A DNA stretch of 7,429 nucleotides. Origin: an uncultured bacterium. GTDB lineage: Bacteria > Bacillota_I > Bacilli_A > RF39 > UBA660. Positions 4,851 through 7,429 of the stretch are shown piece after piece (the first letter of the stretch is position 1; the number at the start of each line of letters is the position of its first letter). The notes under the pieces are model-generated. The model saw only the letters and a list, made by a program, of their open reading frames with translations. It was not told where the DNA came from and ran no database searches. The stretch is taken from assembly GCA_900314225.1 (NCBI GenBank), contig OMUM01000017.1:1-7429 (forward strand), given 5' to 3'. Position numbers and translations under genes: made by a program.

Positions 4851-4879
4851 ACTATATCAGATATATAGAAATAAATCAA
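4851..4879 (-). promoter_or_regulatory. Candidate promoter of the HAD gene
   Basis: TTGATT (4879-4874) and TATAGT (4856-4851) are separated by 17 nt on the minus strand, 23 nt before the start codon at 4827. The -35 box includes the stop codon of the upstream 145-aa gene. Confidence 0.45.
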
Positions 4880-5313
4880 ATATATTCTTTTAAATGATTT
4901 ATTGTTTTTTCTTGGAATTTCAAGAATTTTTTAGCAATACTTTTTTCATCCTTATCTAATTCTTTATCATACTCTTTTAATTTTTTCTCTATTTCCAAAC
5001 TTCCCATTGAAACACCCTGAATCAACATATTTGCAATAGATGAATCACTATTATCTTCTTTTACTTCTTTATTTATTCCCATAGATGAGCCCATTTTAGC
5101 CATAAGAGATGGATCTGATGGTTCTTTATTATTTTCTTTTAATAAGACTTTTGCCTCTTCTTCAAATTGTTGATATTCTTTTAAAATTTCTTCAGCATAA
5201 GCCTTTATCTTATTATCTTTATCTTTTAATTTATCAAGTAGTTTTTCTATAGTATATGCAGCCATGGCTGAATCATGATGAACTTGTTCTAATAGTTCTA
5301 ATTTTTCTTCCAT
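4876..5313 (-). CDS. Small all-helical protein, possibly ferritin-like
   Basis: This 145-aa cytoplasmic protein begins MEEKLELLEQVHHDSAMAAY and has no signal peptide or membrane helix. It looks like four amphipathic helices: about 3-31, 34-60, 90-118 and 121-144, with a Met/Ser/Gly/Asp-rich linker (64-90) between the second and third. Helix 1 has adjacent H12 H13 D14 and E23; helix 2 carries many Glu (E41, E42, E46, E51-E53). This pattern recalls ferritin-like or DUF2383-type bundles, but I see no complete ExxH pairs, so metal binding is only a suggestion. AGGAGG (5321-5326) with a 7-nt spacer fixes the ATG at 5313. The gene lies 48 bp upstream of the HAD phosphatase and may share its transcript; a terminator separates it from the M23 peptidase gene. 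The function is unknown. Confidence 0.85.
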   Translation of the reverse strand: MEEKLELLEQVHHDSAMAAYTIEKLLDKLKDKDNKIKAYAEEILKEYQQFEEEAKVLLKENNKEPSDPSLMAKMGSSMGINKEVKEDNSDSSIANMLIQGVSMGSLEIEKKLKEYDKELDKDEKSIAKKFLKFQEKTINHLKEYI

Positions 5314-5356
5314 AATATATCCTCCTAATAATATTATTGACTAAAAATTTATTTTT

Positions 5357-5390
5357 CATACAAAAAGATAATTCAAAAGAATTACCTTTT
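5357..5390 (-). terminator. Intrinsic terminator of the ftsX/M23 peptidase operon
   Basis: On the minus strand AAAAGGTAATTC (5390-5379) pairs over 12 bp with GAATTATCTTTT (5374-5363), with one G-U pair and a 4-nt TTTT loop, followed by TTGTATG. The 5' arm begins within the TAA stop codon of the M23 gene. It marks the end of the cell-wall hydrolase operon. Confidence 0.75.
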
Positions 5391-6615
5391 ATCTATTAGA
5401 CCAACTTGATGGTAATGTTACAATGCTACTTGGTGAAATAATATTTCTTTGATAACCAGCCCAAGTACAACCACCACCACTTCTCCAGTGACACCTTGAT
5501 ATTTCTAGATGTAAGTGAATAGATCTTCCACCAGGATCACTACCAGAAGTACATCCGGTATCTCCCATTTGTCCTATTGGTGTATTTACAGATACAAATC
5601 CACTTGATGGAGCACTAACTGATGACATATGAGCATAAGTTGCATATACAGTTCCTACTCCTGATATATTATGTTTAATGACAACAATATTAGCATTACC
5701 ATTACACTGAAAACTACAAGTTTTACTATTGCAATTATCATGTCCTACATAGAAAATTGTTCCATCAGCTATAGGATAAATAGTTTCATTTCTCTTATTA
5801 CTACTACCAATATCTTGACCAATATGACCAGGATATCCTCCTACTCCAGCATTTCTTCTTCCTGTTGTTGTAGGTCTTTTAACATTTCCTGTACTAGGAA
5901 GTGACCCTGAGGATGAACTTGTTACTCTGTTAATACATCTTTGAACATCTTCGTTTGAACCACAACCTATTTTCTTAAGATAAGAAACATTTTCCTTGGC
6001 AGATTTAATTTGCTCTTCAACGGTTGGCATTGTTTCTTTTATTGCTGCTGTGTCTGCATTAATTCTTTCTTTTTCTGATTGAAGAGAAGATTTTAACTTA
6101 TCTAATTCTGCTTGTTTATTTTTTAATTGTTGCTTCTTTTCATTGTTGTCTTTAATTAGTTGATTTAATTCATTAACAACTTTTTGATTATACTCAGTTA
6201 ATTGTTCAACAACTGATATTCTATAAATCATATCTGTAACACTTTCTGCTTCAAATATGTATTCTAAATATGTATTACCACTTCGCATTATTTGGAAATA
6301 CTTCATAATCTTTTTACTTTGTTCTTTTTTATTCTCTATTTCTTTATTGCTTTTATCTATTTCATCTTCTAATCTTTTAATTTCATTTTCAGCTTCTGTT
6401 ATTTGAGATTCGATATTTGCAATTTTCTTTTTTATTTCTGCTACCTCAGCATCATTCTTAGCTACTTTATCTTGTTTAGCTTGTAGTTCTGCTGTATATT
6501 TGGCAACTTCATTTTCAAAATCCTTTAGTGTTTGGGCAGAAGCATTATATGGTAGTGCTACTAAAGAAATTACTAAAGTCAAAAGAAGGTATTTTTTAAA
6601 ATTTTTCTTCATCAT
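5389..6615 (-). CDS. Secreted coiled-coil M23 (LytM-type) peptidoglycan endopeptidase, FtsX partner
   Basis: Predicted cell-wall hydrolase controlled by FtsEX, comparable in layout to EnvC, PcsB and CwlO. The 408-aa precursor has a signal peptide (MMKKNFKK, hydrophobic 9-21, likely cleavage after NASA at 27), a long coiled coil (about 29-215) with the YLEYIFEAESVTDMIYRISV segment (116-135) typical of PcsB-like coiled-coil domains, a Ser/Thr/Gly linker (232-260), and a C-terminal M23 domain. The zinc and catalytic residues are all present: H264 and D268 in GHIGQD, H329 in YAHM, H367 and H369 in HLHLE. It should therefore be active itself, unlike EnvC, which only activates amidases. The linker and domain hold eight Cys (218, 227, 295, 300, 304, 355, 375, 383), unusual for a secreted Firmicutes protein. 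Its ATG overlaps the ftsX stop (ATGA) with only a weak distant AAGGAAA, implying translational coupling. Confidence 0.93.
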   Translation of the reverse strand: MMKKNFKKYLLLTLVISLVALPYNASAQTLKDFENEVAKYTAELQAKQDKVAKNDAEVAEIKKKIANIESQITEAENEIKRLEDEIDKSNKEIENKKEQSKKIMKYFQIMRSGNTYLEYIFEAESVTDMIYRISVVEQLTEYNQKVVNELNQLIKDNNEKKQQLKNKQAELDKLKSSLQSEKERINADTAAIKETMPTVEEQIKSAKENVSYLKKIGCGSNEDVQRCINRVTSSSSGSLPSTGNVKRPTTTGRRNAGVGGYPGHIGQDIGSSNKRNETIYPIADGTIFYVGHDNCNSKTCSFQCNGNANIVVIKHNISGVGTVYATYAHMSSVSAPSSGFVSVNTPIGQMGDTGCTSGSDPGGRSIHLHLEISRCHWRSGGGCTWAGYQRNIISPSSIVTLPSSWSNR

Positions 6616-7429
6616 ATTTTTAGATATTTCCTTACAGCACTTGCACTACCTACCATACCAACTATAATACCTATTATTACAACAAGGCCTGATGCTTGAT
6701 AAATAAATGGTTCTGGTTCTATTAATCTAATTAATTTACTAAATAAATAACCATCGAAATGTTTATAGAAAGCTAAGTAACCAAATGTAGTTAGAATTAC
6801 TGGTATTATAGAACCAATTAATCCTAAAAACATACCTTCTACAATGAACGGAGTTTTTATAGAAAAGTTACTAGCTCCAACTAATCTCATAATTGATATT
6901 TCTCTTTTTCTTGAGAATATTGTTAACTTAATTGTATTAATAATTAAGAATACTGTAACTACAACCAAAGCAATAACTACACCGTAAGCAACTTTTTCAA
7001 TTGAAGAAAAGGCATTTACTAATTTATCAACCATACCTTCTCCATATCTTACTAAAGATACTTGTTCCATATTTTTTAACTTTTTCGCTGTATGAGAAAT
7101 TTCAGTAGCGTCTTTTACTTTGATTTTAAAGGTATCTTTTAAGGGGTTATCTTCCTTGCTCCATTCAGACATAACAGAATTAAAAGCATCTGATTCCTTA
7201 GACATTTCTTCTTTGATTGATTCTCTTCCTTGAAATTCAACTGACTCAACATTCGCCATATTTTTTATTTCTGTAGTTAGACTTTCTATATCCTTTTCTT
7301 CTACATCTGATTTAAGAAACGCTACTATTGTTAAATCTTTTTCTATTTCTTTAGTAAAATTTTCAACATTGAAAGATGCTATTATTGCGACTACAACAAT
7401 AATCAAAGTTATGGTAATACAGGAAATAG
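6612..7429 (-). CDS. ftsX: Cell division protein FtsX (N-terminus beyond the right edge)
   Basis: FtsX is the membrane subunit of the FtsEX ABC-type complex, which transmits FtsE ATP hydrolysis across the membrane to peptidoglycan hydrolases at the division site. The reading frame is open to the window edge, so the gene is 5'-truncated; a TTG at 7406 lies inside the first membrane segment and is not a real start. Visible: the first transmembrane helix (ITITLIIVVVAIIASF), an extracellular domain of about 110 residues starting ENFTKEIEKDLTIVAFLKSD, then three more helices (VAYGVVIALVVVTVFLIINT; MFLGLIGSIIPVILTTFGY; GLVVIIGIIVGMVGSASAV). Between helices 2 and 3 is the diagnostic cytoplasmic loop IFSRKREISIMRLVGASNFS. 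The protein ends RKYLKI. The stop overlaps the start of the M23 hydrolase gene by 4 nt, which indicates that they work together. ftsE is expected immediately upstream, outside the window. Confidence 0.95.
   Translation of the reverse strand, partial: ISCITITLIIVVVAIIASFNVENFTKEIEKDLTIVAFLKSDVEEKDIESLTTEIKNMANVESVEFQGRESIKEEMSKESDAFNSVMSEWSKEDNPLKDTFKIKVKDATEISHTAKKLKNMEQVSLVRYGEGMVDKLVNAFSSIEKVAYGVVIALVVVTVFLIINTIKLTIFSRKREISIMRLVGASNFSIKTPFIVEGMFLGLIGSIIPVILTTFGYLAFYKHFDGYLFSKLIRLIEPEPFIYQASGLVVIIGIIVGMVGSASAVRKYLKI

Noticed and set aside
4870..4903. 9-bp AT-rich inverted repeat at the end of the 145-aa gene as a terminator
   Set aside because: AATAAATCA/TGATTTATT includes the stop codon but is almost all A-T and has no T-tract in the direction of transcription; the local sequence also fits a promoter for the HAD gene.
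5671..5904. 77-codon open frame on the plus strand
   Set aside because: It is antisense to the M23 peptidase gene. Its Ser/Thr/Ile-rich product is the shadow of the Gly/Ser-rich coding sequence on the other strand.
7404..7406. TTG as the ftsX start
   Set aside because: It is inside the first transmembrane helix and the frame remains open to the window edge, so the gene begins outside.
1..7429. CRISPR array, tRNA, rRNA, transposase or integrase
   Set aside because: I found no regularly spaced repeats, cloverleaf-like sequence, or protein with transposase or recombinase motifs.

Overview
The window is very AT-rich DNA from a low-GC Gram-positive bacterium (Bacilli / Erysipelotrichia / RF39-like gut Firmicutes is the best guess). 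Supporting signs are strong AGGAGG-type ribosome binding sites, short AT-rich intrinsic terminators, TGG for Trp with TGA used as a stop (so the standard bacterial code, not the Mycoplasma code), and an FtsX plus coiled-coil/M23 hydrolase pair. All full-size genes lie on the minus strand, so transcription runs from high to low coordinates. One small candidate ORF lies on the plus strand.

Reading with transcription (right to left): 7429-6612 is ftsX, missing its N-terminal codons at the window edge. It overlaps by 4 nt a secreted coiled-coil M23 peptidase (6615-5389). Together they look like the membrane and periplasm-side half of an FtsEX-type divisome/cell-wall hydrolase system; ftsE is expected just beyond the right edge. 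After a terminator come a small helical protein (5313-4876) and a HAD-IB phosphatase (4827-4282), then another terminator, a free-standing DUF11-like domain protein (4181-3792), an intergenic region of about 330 bp with structured repeats and a plus-strand 26-codon ORF, an unrecognised 379-aa protein (3457-2318), a divergent peptide deformylase (2117-1476), an unrecognised 304-aa protein (1182-268), and the first 54 codons of uvrB (163-1). Most units from 5313 leftward have their own terminator or promoter, so this part looks like independently acquired single genes rather than one operon.

The most interesting structural signal is a second, broken copy of the uvrB 5' end at about 1329-1380, on the far side of the 304-aa gene. 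It still spells TPSGDQPEAIK, with a synonymous change (GAT to GAC), but has no usable start codon. The 304-aa gene and the present uvrB promoter are therefore bracketed by direct repeats of the uvrB start. This suggests that a roughly 1.2-kb cargo segment, carrying a replacement uvrB 5' end, was inserted between pdf and uvrB. From general knowledge, ftsE-ftsX-hydrolase-(ctpA)-uvrB-uvrA is a recurring gene neighbourhood in Firmicutes. Here the gap between hydrolase and uvrB is filled with accessory genes, so it looks like an insertion hotspot.

No rRNA, tRNA, CRISPR array, transposase or integrase was seen.
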